Counted from the first letter of the stretch, positions 44,372-54,036 are shown. The stretch: 64,000 nt of DNA from an uncultured Phycisphaerales bacterium (GCA_937927975.1 CALEZT010000216.1:1-64000), one strand, 5' to 3'. Made by a program: numbers and translations. The notes: generated from the letters alone by a model not told the origin.

Positions 44372-44605
44372 AGTTCCCCTTCCTTTCCAACGGTCGCGAC
44401 GGTCGCTTCCCATCCCTCAGGCTCCAGTCTACCGCATTGCCCCTCGATGTCAAAGCGTTTCCCTTCGGGCCAGGCCACGGGGCGCGGAACCACGGCTGAA
44501 CGGATTCCGCGGACGCCATGCTCCGTCTTGTGGAAGGAGGCGTTCTTACGGCGCGTGCATCATGGCCCGCGGGGCGGATCGTCAGGATCGGTGTCACGCC
44601 GGCGA

Positions 44606-45493
44606 TCAGGGATTGGAACGGGCCTTCGAGGGGAGGAACCGTCGCCAGGAGAGCAGGGCCTTGAAGAAGATTCCGAGGTAGATCAGCCCGTTGGTGATCG
44701 GCGAGCAATCCCGGGCGAAGTGCTTCTTGTGGAACAGGTACATCGCCCGATAGAACTCGTAGCTGGTCTTTCGACTGTTGGTGCCGCAGCCGACCCCTTT
44801 GTAATGGATGATGCTGGCGTCGGGATAGTACATCACCTTCCAGCCGGCTTTCTTGGTCCGGATGCACCAGTCGATGTCTTCGCCGAAGATCCAGAACTCC
44901 TCGTCGAGCATGCCGATCCGGTCGACCACCTGCTTGCGAATGAGCAGGAAGGCCCCGGAGACGGCGTCCACCTCGTGGGTCGCGTTCGGATCGAGGTAGG
45001 TGAGGTTGTACCTGGCCATGACCTTGCTGTTGGGGAACAGCCGGCTCAGGCCGCTGAGCTTGTAGAAGGCCACCGTGGGGGTCGGGACGCTCCGGCGGCA
45101 GGCGAGCTGCAGGGTGCCGTCCTCGTTCAGGACGCGACAGCCCGCGGCCCCGACGTCGGGGCGCTCATCCATGAAGCGGACCATCTTGTCCAGGGCCCTG
45201 TCCTGGATGATGGTGTCGGGGTTCAGGAGCAGGATGAGGTCGCACTGGCACTTGGCGATGGCCTGGTTGTTGGCGCGGGTGAAGCCGAGGTTCTCGGTGT
45301 TTTCGATCAGGTGGACCTGGGGGAAGCTCTCTTTGAGCATCTGGACGCTGTCGTCGCGGGAGTGGTTGTCGATCACCCAGATTTCGTACCGCGTGTCGCG
45401 GGTCTCCCGAATCACCGATTCGAGACATTCCTTGAGCAGCTTGCGGACGTTGAAGCTGATGATGATGATGCCCAGGCTCGACCTGTTCTCCAT
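44606..45493 (-). CDS. Family 2 glycosyltransferase (rhamnosyltransferase-like)
   Basis: 295 residues from ATG 45493 after AGGAAT. GT-A fold: IIIISFNVRKLLKECLESV, VIDNHSRDDSV, NLGFTRANNQAIAK, LLLNPDTII (NPD in place of DxD), and FWIFGEDIDWCIR with the ED acid pair. A C-terminal membrane-associated helix (LIYLGIFFKALLSW) is common in WbbL-like rhamnosyltransferases. It transfers a nucleotide-sugar residue to a lipid-linked glycan on the inner membrane face. Last gene of the polysaccharide cluster on the minus strand, 75 bases after the epimerase. Confidence 0.9.
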   Translation of the reverse strand: MENRSSLGIIIISFNVRKLLKECLESVIRETRDTRYEIWVIDNHSRDDSVQMLKESFPQVHLIENTENLGFTRANNQAIAKCQCDLILLLNPDTIIQDRALDKMVRFMDERPDVGAAGCRVLNEDGTLQLACRRSVPTPTVAFYKLSGLSRLFPNSKVMARYNLTYLDPNATHEVDAVSGAFLLIRKQVVDRIGMLDEEFWIFGEDIDWCIRTKKAGWKVMYYPDASIIHYKGVGCGTNSRKTSYEFYRAMYLFHKKHFARDCSPITNGLIYLGIFFKALLSWRRFLPSKARSNP

Positions 45494-45568
45494 ATTGTAT
45501 TCCTGTCTACCCACTCGACGATTTGCCTTGGGGCGCGCCGACCGGGGTCGGTCCCGGCCGGACTGGTC

Positions 45569-46573
45569 TCAAAACAGTTTGTTCTTCCAGGTTTCCGGCG
45601 TCTTTTCGTTGATGATCTCCAGATCGATGTGGTACTTGAACGGCCTGGTCCCGCGTTTGCGGATGTACTCAACGATGGACGCCAGTCCGTCCCGGAGGTT
45701 GACTCGCGTTTGATAGTCCAGCAGACGGCGGGCTTTGTCCGCCGAGCAGTTGGCCAGGAGCACCTCCTGGGGCCTTCCTCTGACGTAGACGGGTTTGACT
45801 TCGAAGTCCAGGATCTGGCCGATGATTGCGGCCAGTTCGTTGATCGTGACGAATTCGTCGTCGGGACCGATGTTGATGACCTCGCCGCAGACCCGTTCGT
45901 CCGTCGCCAGTCTCTTGAGGATCTCGATGTCGTCCTGGACGAAGCTGAAGCACCGCTTCTGGTTGCCGTCGCCGTAGATGATCGGCTGGCGGCCCTGGAG
46001 CATGAGGTTGATCATGATGCTCGCGACGTTGCGGTAGGGGTCGTCGTACTTCTGCCGCGGTCCGATCACGTTGTGCGGGACCGCGATGACGTACTCCATT
46101 GCGTGGATCGTCGCGAGGTTCTGCAGAAAAGACTCGGTCGCGAGCTTGCCGATTCCATAGGGGTCCTGGGGTTTGGGCGTCATGTCCTCGGTGAAGGGGG
46201 TCGTGTCCTGGCGGCCGTAGCGGGCCATGCTCGAACAGAGGACGAACCGACGGACGTTGTTGGCGATCGATGCGGTCATCATGGAGACCGACGCCTGCAC
46301 GATGTTCTTGGTCACGAAATACGGGCTGAAGACGCTCAACCCCTCGTAGGCCGCCGCCGCGCAGTGGTAGGCGACGTCGCAACCCTTGAGGATCTTCACC
46401 ATGGAGTTGAAGTAATTGCAGTCATACTGATGGAATTCGACGTCCCGAGGGACGTTGTCGAGATAGCCGCCCGTTAGATTGTCGCAACCGACGACCTCAT
46501 GGCCGTCGGCCAGGAACGCATCCGCCAAGTGGCTGCCCAGAAACCCTGCGACCCCACTGATAAAGACCTTCAT
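45569..46573 (-). CDS. NAD-dependent nucleotide-sugar epimerase/dehydratase
   Basis: 334 residues; ATG 46573 is chosen over 46579 because GGAG then lies 6 bases away and the product starts MKVFISGVAGFLGSH, the Rossmann GxxGxxG loop. Extended SDR features: CAAAAYEG, SSM (S114/S115), catalytic Y139-GIGK143, and PHNVIGPRQKYDD. Closest general resemblance is to UDP-glucose/UDP-GlcNAc 4-epimerases and GDP-sugar dehydratases. It makes a nucleotide-sugar donor for the glycosyltransferases of this cluster. Adjacent genes on both sides are in the same direction with 64-75-base gaps. Confidence 0.9.
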   Translation of the reverse strand: MKVFISGVAGFLGSHLADAFLADGHEVVGCDNLTGGYLDNVPRDVEFHQYDCNYFNSMVKILKGCDVAYHCAAAAYEGLSVFSPYFVTKNIVQASVSMMTASIANNVRRFVLCSSMARYGRQDTTPFTEDMTPKPQDPYGIGKLATESFLQNLATIHAMEYVIAVPHNVIGPRQKYDDPYRNVASIMINLMLQGRQPIIYGDGNQKRCFSFVQDDIEILKRLATDERVCGEVINIGPDDEFVTINELAAIIGQILDFEVKPVYVRGRPQEVLLANCSADKARRLLDYQTRVNLRDGLASIVEYIRKRGTRPFKYHIDLEIINEKTPETWKNKLF

Positions 46574-46637
46574 TCCCATCTCCAAAGACTGCCATCGCAT
46601 GCGTTGCGAACCGCATGTCGGTTGGGCCAAGCTGTCA

Positions 46638-48119
46638 TCATCGCCAGCTCAAATACTTGCAGAAATCTCCATAGAGCATCCGCGGGGACCGGACATACTG
46701 AACCATCCGCGATCTGGCTCTGTTGAGGATTCGACTGTACTGTTTGTTGTACCGGTGAAACTTGTCCTTCATCTCCTGTTCCAGAAGAACGTACCGTTCC
46801 GGGTCAATGGCGTCCACCTGCCTTCTCGGATCGACCCGATAATAATGGTTCGGCAGTGTATCATAGAAATCCGCCAGCGTCATGTCAGCTTTTGTGAGCC
46901 CCCGCCGCACCCCTTCGTCAAAGATGGGGGCCCCGGGAAACGCCTCATATACCCCGATCGACGCGAAATCGGGCCTGATTTCATACATGAAATCGAGAGT
47001 TTTGTAAACATCCTCCACGGTTTCTCCTGGGGTGCCCATCAGGAAGTAACCGGTCCAGTGGATGCCGAGCTTGCGGAACCAGGCGGCGGCTCTGCGGGTC
47101 TGTTCGAGCGTGATTCGCTTGTTCATTCTCTCCAAGACCGCCTCGCTGCCCGATTCGACCCCCACTTTGACGCTGTTGCAGCCGGCGGCCTTCATCCGAG
47201 CCAGCAGGCTTTCGCTCACGAGGTCCACGCGGGTGTTGCACTCCCAGCCGATGCGAAGATCCTCGCGACGCAGAGCCTCGCAGAATTCCGCGACCCTGCC
47301 GGCGTTGACGGTGAAGGAATCATCCTTGAAGCTGAACTGCGTTGTGCCGTAGTCGGACTTCACCGACTTGATTTCCGCGATGACTCGCTCGACGCAATGG
47401 TATCGAACCTGCCTCGTTTCGGTGGCGCAGAACGAACACGCAAAGGGGCAGCCGCGACTGGTCATGATCAGGCCCATATCCTCCGACGAATAGGTCCTGC
47501 GATTCATCAGGAGGGATCGATCGGGCATGGGGACCTCGTCGAGGTTCCGGAGCCGCCTTCTCGGCGGATTGTGGACGACGGCGCCGCCGGACCGGAAGGA
47601 GAGCCCGTCAATGGCGTTCAGGTCGGGACCGGTCCCCAGGACGTGGGCCGCCAGTTCGAGCAGAGTCGTTTCCCCCTCGCCGCGGACGACGTAGTCGATC
47701 GCGGGACAGATTCGCAGGGTCTCCTCGGCCTTGACGGTGGCATGCGGACCGCCGACGACGATGGGGCAGGCAGGCTTCACGGCCTTGCAGATCCCGGCGA
47801 TGTGAAATGCGGATGCGGCGTACGCGGTCCAAAGCGAAATCCCCACCAGGTCCGGCGCGAACTGCTCCAGCGTTCGACGGATCTCCCGCCAGATCGGGTG
47901 ATCCGGGTTGCGGAAACTGGCAAGGTACTGCGGATAATGCTCGGGCAACCGCCGATAGTCGATAGCCCTGGGGTTCTCGTTGCAGTCGGCGTCATAGACC
48001 CTCACCTGGTGCCCGGCATCCCTGAGCACCGTGCCGACGGTCACCAGGCCGAGCGGAAAGTACCGGTTGTAGAAACCGATCAACCGGTAAAAGGGCGGAT
48101 CTATCAATAAGACCTTCAC
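46638..48119 (-). CDS. Radical SAM protein with N-terminal B12-binding-like domain
   Basis: 493 residues from GTG 48119 after GAGGAG. The N-terminal ~140 residues follow the B12-binding-like Rossmann layout (LLIDPPF, YFPLGLVTVGTVLRDAGH, DLVGISLWT, VVGGPHATVKAEE), but I see no DxHxxG cobalamin ligand. RGEGE follows. The radical SAM centre is C224-PFA-C228-SF-C231 (CxxxCxxC), with FKDDSFTVNAGRV and VGVESGSEAVLERMNKRI further on and GTPGETVEDVYKTLDF. Members of this large family (often in EPS clusters and methyl- or sulfur-transfer pathways) modify unactivated carbons. The specific reaction is unknown; the context suggests modification of a polysaccharide or lipid-linked precursor. Confidence 0.88.
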   Translation of the reverse strand: MKVLLIDPPFYRLIGFYNRYFPLGLVTVGTVLRDAGHQVRVYDADCNENPRAIDYRRLPEHYPQYLASFRNPDHPIWREIRRTLEQFAPDLVGISLWTAYAASAFHIAGICKAVKPACPIVVGGPHATVKAEETLRICPAIDYVVRGEGETTLLELAAHVLGTGPDLNAIDGLSFRSGGAVVHNPPRRRLRNLDEVPMPDRSLLMNRRTYSSEDMGLIMTSRGCPFACSFCATETRQVRYHCVERVIAEIKSVKSDYGTTQFSFKDDSFTVNAGRVAEFCEALRREDLRIGWECNTRVDLVSESLLARMKAAGCNSVKVGVESGSEAVLERMNKRITLEQTRRAAAWFRKLGIHWTGYFLMGTPGETVEDVYKTLDFMYEIRPDFASIGVYEAFPGAPIFDEGVRRGLTKADMTLADFYDTLPNHYYRVDPRRQVDAIDPERYVLLEQEMKDKFHRYNKQYSRILNRARSRMVQYVRSPRMLYGDFCKYLSWR

Positions 48120-48209
48120 TCCGACTCCTCAGATTTCTCGTTCTCCTCCTGTTGCGGCCCAGACAAAGGGTCCGGGGTCCCCAAACGCGAAAGCCCGAAG
48201 AAGGGCCCG

Positions 48210-49376
48210 TTAGGCATGGCGCGCACGCAACCGGCGCAAGCTCTCATACACCTGGAGCTGTTGCCGGGCTATTGTATCAAGCGCGAATCTGCGTTCAACT
48301 GTTTTCCTGGCCTGCTCGACCATGTCGCGGACTCGCTCCGGCGGCCCGGCCAGCAGGTCCAGGACCGCTTGGGCGATCGCACCCGCATCGCCCGGCGGCA
48401 CCACCAGTCCCGTTCGGTCGTGCTCCACGATCTCGCGGACCGCCCCTACGTCCGTCGCGACCACCGGGATCTTCATGGCCATGGCCTCCAACAGGGCAAC
48501 CGGGCACGATTCCAGAATCGAGGGCAGCACGAACACGTCCAGAGCCGAGAGAATTCCCGGTATATCGCTGTGGAATCCCGTGAAGACCACGTGGTCGGCC
48601 AGCCCCGATTGGGTCGCCACCCGCTGCAACTGCTCCCAATAGGCATCATCCGTATCGAGTTTGCGCCCCACCACCAGGAATCGAGCGTTCGGTCTCCGTT
48701 GCAGGATCTGCGCCGCAGCCTCGAGAAAATGCGTATAACCCTTGAACCGGTTCAAATTCCCGACGGCGCCGATCAGCACGCAATCGGTCGGGACGCCCAG
48801 TCCGACGCGGACTCGGGCCCGGTCGGTCGCGTTATACGCTTCCGGAACGAACTCGCGAAGATCGATGGCCGAATGCAGTACGCAGGTCTTGTTCCGGAGC
48901 TGAGGGTTGCCCGCCGTGCGGGACAGCATCAGGCCCTCCCCTTGCACGATCACCCGATCAGCCAGTCGAGTCATCAGTGTTTCCAGGGCCCGCTTGACAA
49001 GCCTCGGCGGATGGTCGTTGTAATGCCAGACGATGGGGACCCCGACCCGCCGCGCCGCCAAAGCGGGAAGGAAATTGGTCAGGCCATCGACGTGTACGAT
49101 CTCGACCCCATTGGCCCGGATGATTCGCGAGATCGTGCGCACATTCCACGGCAACCGCCAGAAGAACCGGATGAGGTTCAGGACCGGGCGATGTCGTTGC
49201 AGGCATTGGATGCTCCTCAGATGGAACACCGTCTCCCCCTCGGGTTTCCACAAATCGTCGGTTTTCCGCCCTGTCAGGAAGAGCGTCTCGATCCCGTGGC
49301 GGCGCAGCCACAAGGACAGGGCATGGGACCGCCGGTGCGGGCCGCCGGGACGGTTGTCGAGAATACAGTAGAGCAC
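48210..49376 (-). CDS. Family 4 glycosyltransferase
   Basis: About 388 residues; GTG 49376 is the nearest plausible start (LYCILDNRPGGPHRRS), but no ribosome site is evident and ATC just upstream (IKVLYC) fits the usual N-terminus, so the start is uncertain. GT-B fold with N-terminal acceptor domain (VEIVHVDGLTNFLPAL; VIVQGEGLMLS) and GT4 donor domain: GAVGNLNRFKGYTHFLEAAAQI, FTGFHSDIPGILSALDVFVLPSILESCPVALLEAMAMKIPVVATDVGAVREIV, with the E-x7-E motif in ESCPVALLE. It adds a sugar with retention of configuration. In the same operon between the radical SAM and DUF362 genes. Confidence 0.88.
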   Translation of the reverse strand: MLYCILDNRPGGPHRRSHALSLWLRRHGIETLFLTGRKTDDLWKPEGETVFHLRSIQCLQRHRPVLNLIRFFWRLPWNVRTISRIIRANGVEIVHVDGLTNFLPALAARRVGVPIVWHYNDHPPRLVKRALETLMTRLADRVIVQGEGLMLSRTAGNPQLRNKTCVLHSAIDLREFVPEAYNATDRARVRVGLGVPTDCVLIGAVGNLNRFKGYTHFLEAAAQILQRRPNARFLVVGRKLDTDDAYWEQLQRVATQSGLADHVVFTGFHSDIPGILSALDVFVLPSILESCPVALLEAMAMKIPVVATDVGAVREIVEHDRTGLVVPPGDAGAIAQAVLDLLAGPPERVRDMVEQARKTVERRFALDTIARQQLQVYESLRRLRARHA

Positions 49377-49434
49377 TTTGATAGTCTGTTTGCCTTGCGT
49401 AAACCAGCCCTTTGCACGCCGGAGACCCGAGGAA

Positions 49435-50832
49435 TCACCGGGGCGTCGCCGCCCGTCTCCAGTATTTCGGTTTGCGGAAATCGAGACGATCCAGTTGGTC
49501 GATCGAGCAGGACTGGGCCCGGCCGGCGGGGTCCACCCGCACCGCCTCCAGGTCATGAAGGTCGGCGAGCGAAAACCGCGACTTCCTGTGGGTCAGCGCG
49601 TGATAGACCATCGGCACCCGCGAAAGGTTGTAGCCCATCGCATGGGCCGCGACGGCATCGACGCAGGCGGGATTCTCGCCTGCGATCAGTAGTCCCGCCG
49701 ATTTGGGCGTGGGTCGAAGGGGCCCCTCGCCCTCCCCCGCGACGATGCCGTCGACGATCGTCACGATGCGTCTCGGTCGGGGCTCGCGGAAGTACAGGAG
49801 GTGGTTCAAATCGAGAATGGTCCGCCAGAGGGTCTCGTTGCCGCTCCAACTGCCCGCGGAGATCAGACCCGCCCCGGCCGCCGCGGCTGCGGCCCGCAGC
49901 GCGCGATGCGCCATCGCGCGGGCCCTGCGATGGAGAGTGGACATCTGATCGTGCTTCTCCCACCAATCGTCGTACCACCGATCGGCCCACCGCGAGAACA
50001 CGTTGCCCCGGCCGTAGCAGTCCCCTCCGTCGGAATAGGCGCCTCGGATATGGTGAGGCAGGAACTCCTTGAGCCCATTGACACCGACGAGGTTCTTCAG
50101 GGCCGCGGATAGCCCGGTCTTGATGTGCGTCTTGAGCTTGGGCAGATTGATCAGGAGGTCGGCGTTGCGAATCTGTCGCACAATCATGTACTCGTGCCGT
50201 CCGGGCCGGTGATGCGCCAGCATCAGGCTTGGTTTGTACATCGTCACCCGAAAGTGCCTGGCGTAATCCGAGATCTCTTCGAGGAAACTGTCGCCCGCCA
50301 GATCGATCAGATCGTATTCTTCGAGTCTCGCGAGGTCGTCGCGGCAGGTGGTCTGAGGCGAGACGACGCAGGTGTCCATTCCCCCTCGTCGGCGCAGCAC
50401 CGTCAGCCGCCAGTCGCGCACTTCGACGCTCAGATGCGGAAACTGACGTAGGGTCAGTTCCTGCAGCTCCGTCATGTGGTTCAATCGCAACAAGGCAGGG
50501 AAGTCGCAGCCTTGGAGCGGACAATCCCCAATGACGATCCTGCCGGTTCCCTCCATCGCGACGGCGCAGGCGTGGATCATGTGCCGGATCAGAGCGGTAT
50601 GGGTGACCAGGGATTCGATGCTGTGGCCGAGAGGGTTGTAGTCCATCACCCAGTTGGGCTTGATGACCGCGGTCCCGCCGGGCTTGAGCCATCCCTCGAA
50701 GGGATTGTCGGGAGGCCGACCCCATGCCGACCACAGCCGACGAAGCGCCTCCGGAAGCGGACTGTCGTTGCTGTCGTAGGGGAAGTTCCCGTAGGCCGGT
50801 TCCGCAACCACGAGGCACACCTGAGGCTTCAT
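49435..50832 (-). CDS. DUF362 family protein
   Basis: 465 residues from ATG 50832, overlapping the stop of the ATP-grasp gene by 4 bases (ATGA). DUF362 signatures: GGTAVIKPNWV, THTALIRHMIHAC, RIVIGDCPLQGC, ADLLINLPKLKTHIKTGLSAALKNLVGVNGLKEFLP, VDGIVAGEGEGPLRPTPKSAGLLIAGENPACVDAVAAHAMGY. No ferredoxin CxxCxxC motif is fused. DUF362 proteins are sporadically placed in polysaccharide clusters and iron-sulfur systems; their chemistry is undefined. The tight overlap with a TupA-like ATP-grasp enzyme suggests they act together. Confidence 0.88.
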   Translation of the reverse strand: MKPQVCLVVAEPAYGNFPYDSNDSPLPEALRRLWSAWGRPPDNPFEGWLKPGGTAVIKPNWVMDYNPLGHSIESLVTHTALIRHMIHACAVAMEGTGRIVIGDCPLQGCDFPALLRLNHMTELQELTLRQFPHLSVEVRDWRLTVLRRRGGMDTCVVSPQTTCRDDLARLEEYDLIDLAGDSFLEEISDYARHFRVTMYKPSLMLAHHRPGRHEYMIVRQIRNADLLINLPKLKTHIKTGLSAALKNLVGVNGLKEFLPHHIRGAYSDGGDCYGRGNVFSRWADRWYDDWWEKHDQMSTLHRRARAMAHRALRAAAAAAGAGLISAGSWSGNETLWRTILDLNHLLYFREPRPRRIVTIVDGIVAGEGEGPLRPTPKSAGLLIAGENPACVDAVAAHAMGYNLSRVPMVYHALTHRKSRFSLADLHDLEAVRVDPAGRAQSCSIDQLDRLDFRKPKYWRRAATPR

Positions 50833-51707
50833 CGTTCATCTCTCAAGTTGAGTTTCTCTCCATAGAGCCGATCATAGGACGAAGGATCGAACCGCTCCCA
50901 GCCTCCTCCGTGGTGGAGCGTCAACTCTCCAAAATACACTCTGCCCCGGCAATTGTACAGATCCACGCGGACGTAGTCGAACTCCTTCGAGAGGGTCCTG
51001 GCGACCGCGATCATCTCCTCGAGTTTCTCCGGTCGCGCGACCGCTCTGCCGTTCGGCCACAAGGGTTGGTTCCGTTTCCACAGGCTCCAGGTGAACGGAA
51101 GCAGACGCCAGTTCACGTCGTAGAGGTTCCTGCGGTGGTCGGTGAATCGGTCGATATCGACCTGAATGATCTCGACATTCCCGTGGAAGCAGTGGAGCTT
51201 GAAGTCCATGGGGATGCCGCCGTCGGCGTCGGTGAGCAGTGGCTCGACGACCAGTCTGGGCGGGATGTCGCGATACTGGGGCTCCCGCGAGAGATCGTAC
51301 TCATTCTGCCCCAGCCACCGCCGAAACCGGGCTTTCAATTCCTCTGCCCGAACCAGACGCTTGTCCCGAATGATGACGTTCTGGGCACTGCCGTGCGTGG
51401 TCTTGATGATGCACGGTTCCGGCAACGCCGCCAGGTCCAGTTGCTCTGCGCTGTCGAAGACCGCGACCTGGGGAATCAGATAGCGATCCCCCACCCTTTG
51501 AGCCACCCACTCCCGCACCGCGTGCTTGTCGCAGACGATCGTATGGAAAGGCAGATTCCCGTGCAGCTTCTTCCACTGGAGCTTCTCGCTGAGCGTCTGG
51601 GGTTTCTCGAAGTCTCCCCAGCGTCCGAGCCGCCAGCGGTAGACCAAAGGCAGATAAAGCCTTGTGGGAAGATGGCGGACAACCAGGCGCGTGACGAATC
51701 GCCTCAC
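50829..51707 (-). CDS. TupA-like ATP-grasp enzyme
   Basis: 292 residues from GTG 51707 after GGGGAGG, overlapping the polymerase stop by 4 bases (GTGA); the upstream open frame is on the antisense of the real code. Features of the TupA-like ATP-grasp family (teichuronopeptide synthesis): TLSEKLQWKKLHGNLPFHTIVCDKHAVREWV, IKTTHGSAQNVII, EPLLTDADGGIPMDFKLHCFHG, QVDIDRFTDHRRNLYD, and a final ELTLHHGGGWERFDP. ATP-grasp enzymes join a carboxylate to an amine or thiol; TupA-like proteins are thought to attach amino acids or peptides to an acidic polysaccharide. That role is inferred from family and context. Confidence 0.88.
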   Translation of the reverse strand: MRRFVTRLVVRHLPTRLYLPLVYRWRLGRWGDFEKPQTLSEKLQWKKLHGNLPFHTIVCDKHAVREWVAQRVGDRYLIPQVAVFDSAEQLDLAALPEPCIIKTTHGSAQNVIIRDKRLVRAEELKARFRRWLGQNEYDLSREPQYRDIPPRLVVEPLLTDADGGIPMDFKLHCFHGNVEIIQVDIDRFTDHRRNLYDVNWRLLPFTWSLWKRNQPLWPNGRAVARPEKLEEMIAVARTLSKEFDYVRVDLYNCRGRVYFGELTLHHGGGWERFDPSSYDRLYGEKLNLRDER

Positions 51708-53047
51708 GAGATCCTCCCCTGAACCCCAGGAGGCGTCGCGGCGGATATGCCGGTGGACTCTGGTCCTCCCGGCAATCCATATCGGAACAGCGCGAAGCCG
51801 AAGAAGACCTGCAAATAGATCTGGGTCGAAGCGAGAGAGTAATTGTAGAACGAGAAGAACAGCAGCAGCAGCAGAACCAGGTAGAGATTCAGGAAAGAGA
51901 AATGCCGTCGGGCCTGGACGCGGACCGCAGCGATCCCCCATCCCAGGAGGTAGGGGACGACCGCGACACCCAGGACGCCGAAGTCCTCGTAGAAAGTCCG
52001 CAGGTAGGTGAACACGTTCGACATGTAGGGGACCAGGACCTTCTCGCCGTAGTAGTTGATCTCGACCGCTTCGACCAGTTGGAGCCGGCACAGCCATTTG
52101 TATACCGGCAGGAACATGCTCCGACCCCACTGGAGGTCGCCCACGAAGGTGGTGACGAACTCGTTGAAGGCCGCCAGGGGTCCGGCGAGGTACCAATAGA
52201 AATGGAACAGGATGCCCTGCAATCGGCTGCCCAGGCCGTATTCGCTGCTCTTGCCCAGCAACATGTCGATCAGGACAAACAACAGAACGATCGTGGCCAA
52301 AGGAACGATGAGCTTCAGGTGTGACAGGCGGAACCATCGCTGCGAAGACCGGTCGCCCGACCGATGGCGTTTCGCCACGGAGGCCCTTTCGGCCGGCCGA
52401 TTCAGCGAAGCGGCGAAGCAGTAGGCGAACACCGTGTAGAGGATGTTCGACGTGACCTCGTAACGGCTCAAGTGGATCAAACCGATCATCAGCAGGATGG
52501 CCAAGTGGGCCAGAAGATAGACGTACTTTCTCTTCGTTGCGTCCATGTGGAGCATGACGCCCAGAAGCACGAACCCGATCGAAAACAGGCTGCTCGTCAC
52601 GGACAGCAGCATCACCGTGCCGCTGGTTTGCATGAGAGTGTCCTGGATGAACGCGACCATTCGGATCCGGAACAATTCAGGCTGGGTCACCAGATCCGAC
52701 CAGGTGGTCTGGAAGTAGCGGGCGATCATCAGGACTCTGTACATCTCCAGGGCCAGGACCGCCACGCCCATCAGGAGGGTGAACTTCAGCGCGCGAGCCA
52801 TGGCTTTGTGCGTGAACGGGCGGACAGAGGCGATCGGGGGCGATTCTGCCGACGCATCCAGGCCGCGGAACAGGGTCCACGTGAGATATCCCAGCGCGAA
52901 GGTGACGACGTTCAGGAACAGCAACGCGAGAGTGAACGGCGAGGGGGCAGGGAAGATGCCGTGCCACGCGCCGCCCAGGTATAGCGTCGTCGCCCCGCTC
53001 CAGACCAGCAGGAACAGGCACAACGGGTTGGCAAGGCACTGCATCAT
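51704..53047 (-). CDS. Wzy-like O-antigen/EPS polymerase
   Basis: 447 residues from the tandem ATG at 53047, overlapping the GT2 stop (ATGA). Ten or more membrane helices separated by one long loop (~275-340: GLGSRLQGILFHFYWYLAGPLAAFNEFVTTFVG, INYYGEKVLVPYMSNVFTYLR), the usual architecture of oligosaccharide-repeat polymerases. The sequence itself is poorly conserved in this family, so assignment rests on topology, the large periplasmic loop and its place next to Wzz and Wzx. It would join repeat units on the periplasmic face. Confidence 0.82.
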   Translation of the reverse strand: MMQCLANPLCLFLLVWSGATTLYLGGAWHGIFPAPSPFTLALLFLNVVTFALGYLTWTLFRGLDASAESPPIASVRPFTHKAMARALKFTLLMGVAVLALEMYRVLMIARYFQTTWSDLVTQPELFRIRMVAFIQDTLMQTSGTVMLLSVTSSLFSIGFVLLGVMLHMDATKRKYVYLLAHLAILLMIGLIHLSRYEVTSNILYTVFAYCFAASLNRPAERASVAKRHRSGDRSSQRWFRLSHLKLIVPLATIVLLFVLIDMLLGKSSEYGLGSRLQGILFHFYWYLAGPLAAFNEFVTTFVGDLQWGRSMFLPVYKWLCRLQLVEAVEINYYGEKVLVPYMSNVFTYLRTFYEDFGVLGVAVVPYLLGWGIAAVRVQARRHFSFLNLYLVLLLLLFFSFYNYSLASTQIYLQVFFGFALFRYGLPGGPESTGISAATPPGVQGRIS

Positions 53048-54036
53048 GGAGTCAAATCGTCCCTCTTGCCCAACCGGCTCGCCAATCCGTCGCGGATCGC
53101 TCGGAGGACCAATCGCAGTCCCCATGGACCGTGGGCGAGGCCGCGAACGAGGCCCCCAAGGATCAGCTTGAGATTCCGCAGACGACGATACCGGAAGTGT
53201 CGGTTCAGGACCAGGGCGTTTCGAATGTTGTAGTACTGTCTCCAGTCGAACACCATTTCACGGGACGGAGGATGGTAGACCCTGCTGTCCACCACGGTGT
53301 ACAAGTCGAACCGTCGGGCCGTTCGCCAGAGAAAGTCCCGTTCGTCGCCCCAGATGAAGAACTCCCGGTTGGGCAGGCCGATTTCTCTCACGATTGCCGC
53401 CGGAACGAATGTGCCGTTGAACGGACAGGCCCACCGATACAGGCCATCCTTCACGAGATGCCGGGCTTGCGACAGTCGCCAGAGGTAGACGCCCCTCTTG
53501 GGGTCCCCGTTTGCGGCGATCTCCTGCAACGGAAACGCCAACCGGTCGGGATCTTCCTGGTCCCTGGCGAGGACCAGGGAATTCAGCAGAACCGGTTTGT
53601 CGCCGACGGCCTGGAGCCGGTCCTTCCGGCGCACGAGCGCCGCCAGCGCGTCGGGGCACGCCAGCACGTCGTCGTCCATCAGCCACATCCAATCAAAACC
53701 GGCTTCCAGGGCCCTCTTCATGCCTTCGTGGAATCCGCCGGCTCCGCCGGAGTTCTCTTTGAGCCGCACGTAGTGCACGTCGATCTTCCGACCGGTCTGC
53801 TCCGGCGCGGGCACGGATCGGACGGTCCAATGGGAATCCCCGTCCGGATGGATCAGCTCCCGCGTCAACAGGTGATCGCGCGTGCCGTCGGTGGAATGAT
53901 TGTCGACGACGACAATCGCCTCCGGCAGTCGACTCTGTGCCAGCAGCGAGTCGAGACACTCCTGCAACAGGAGTCTCCTGTTGTAGGTGACCACGACCGC
54001 AGCGATACTTTCTCTATCCTCGGACGACACATTCAC
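53044..54036 (-). CDS. Family 2 glycosyltransferase (GlfT-like)
   Basis: 330 residues from GTG 54036 (no strong ribosome site; GTG 54030 is an alternative). GT-A domain: AAVVVTYNRRLLLQECLDSLLAQS, IVVVDNHSTDGT, KENSGGAGGFHEGMKRALEAGFDWMWLMDDDVLA with the catalytic/metal DDD, and FFIWGDERDFLWR. The long N-G-A-G-G-F-H motif and DDD match the galactofuranosyl/rhamnosyl transferase branch of GT2. Probably adds an early or branching sugar to the polysaccharide repeat. The 119-base gap before it (54037-54155) holds nothing else. Confidence 0.9.
   Translation of the reverse strand: MNVSSEDRESIAAVVVTYNRRLLLQECLDSLLAQSRLPEAIVVVDNHSTDGTRDHLLTRELIHPDGDSHWTVRSVPAPEQTGRKIDVHYVRLKENSGGAGGFHEGMKRALEAGFDWMWLMDDDVLACPDALAALVRRKDRLQAVGDKPVLLNSLVLARDQEDPDRLAFPLQEIAANGDPKRGVYLWRLSQARHLVKDGLYRWACPFNGTFVPAAIVREIGLPNREFFIWGDERDFLWRTARRFDLYTVVDSRVYHPPSREMVFDWRQYYNIRNALVLNRHFRYRRLRNLKLILGGLVRGLAHGPWGLRLVLRAIRDGLASRLGKRDDLTP

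Noticed and set aside
41903..46477. A 1524-codon open frame on the plus strand
   Set aside because: It is antisense to the SGNH, GT2 and epimerase genes, whose products show clear family motifs; its own translation is Arg/Val/Asp-rich with no recognisable domain, typical of GC-rich antisense frames.
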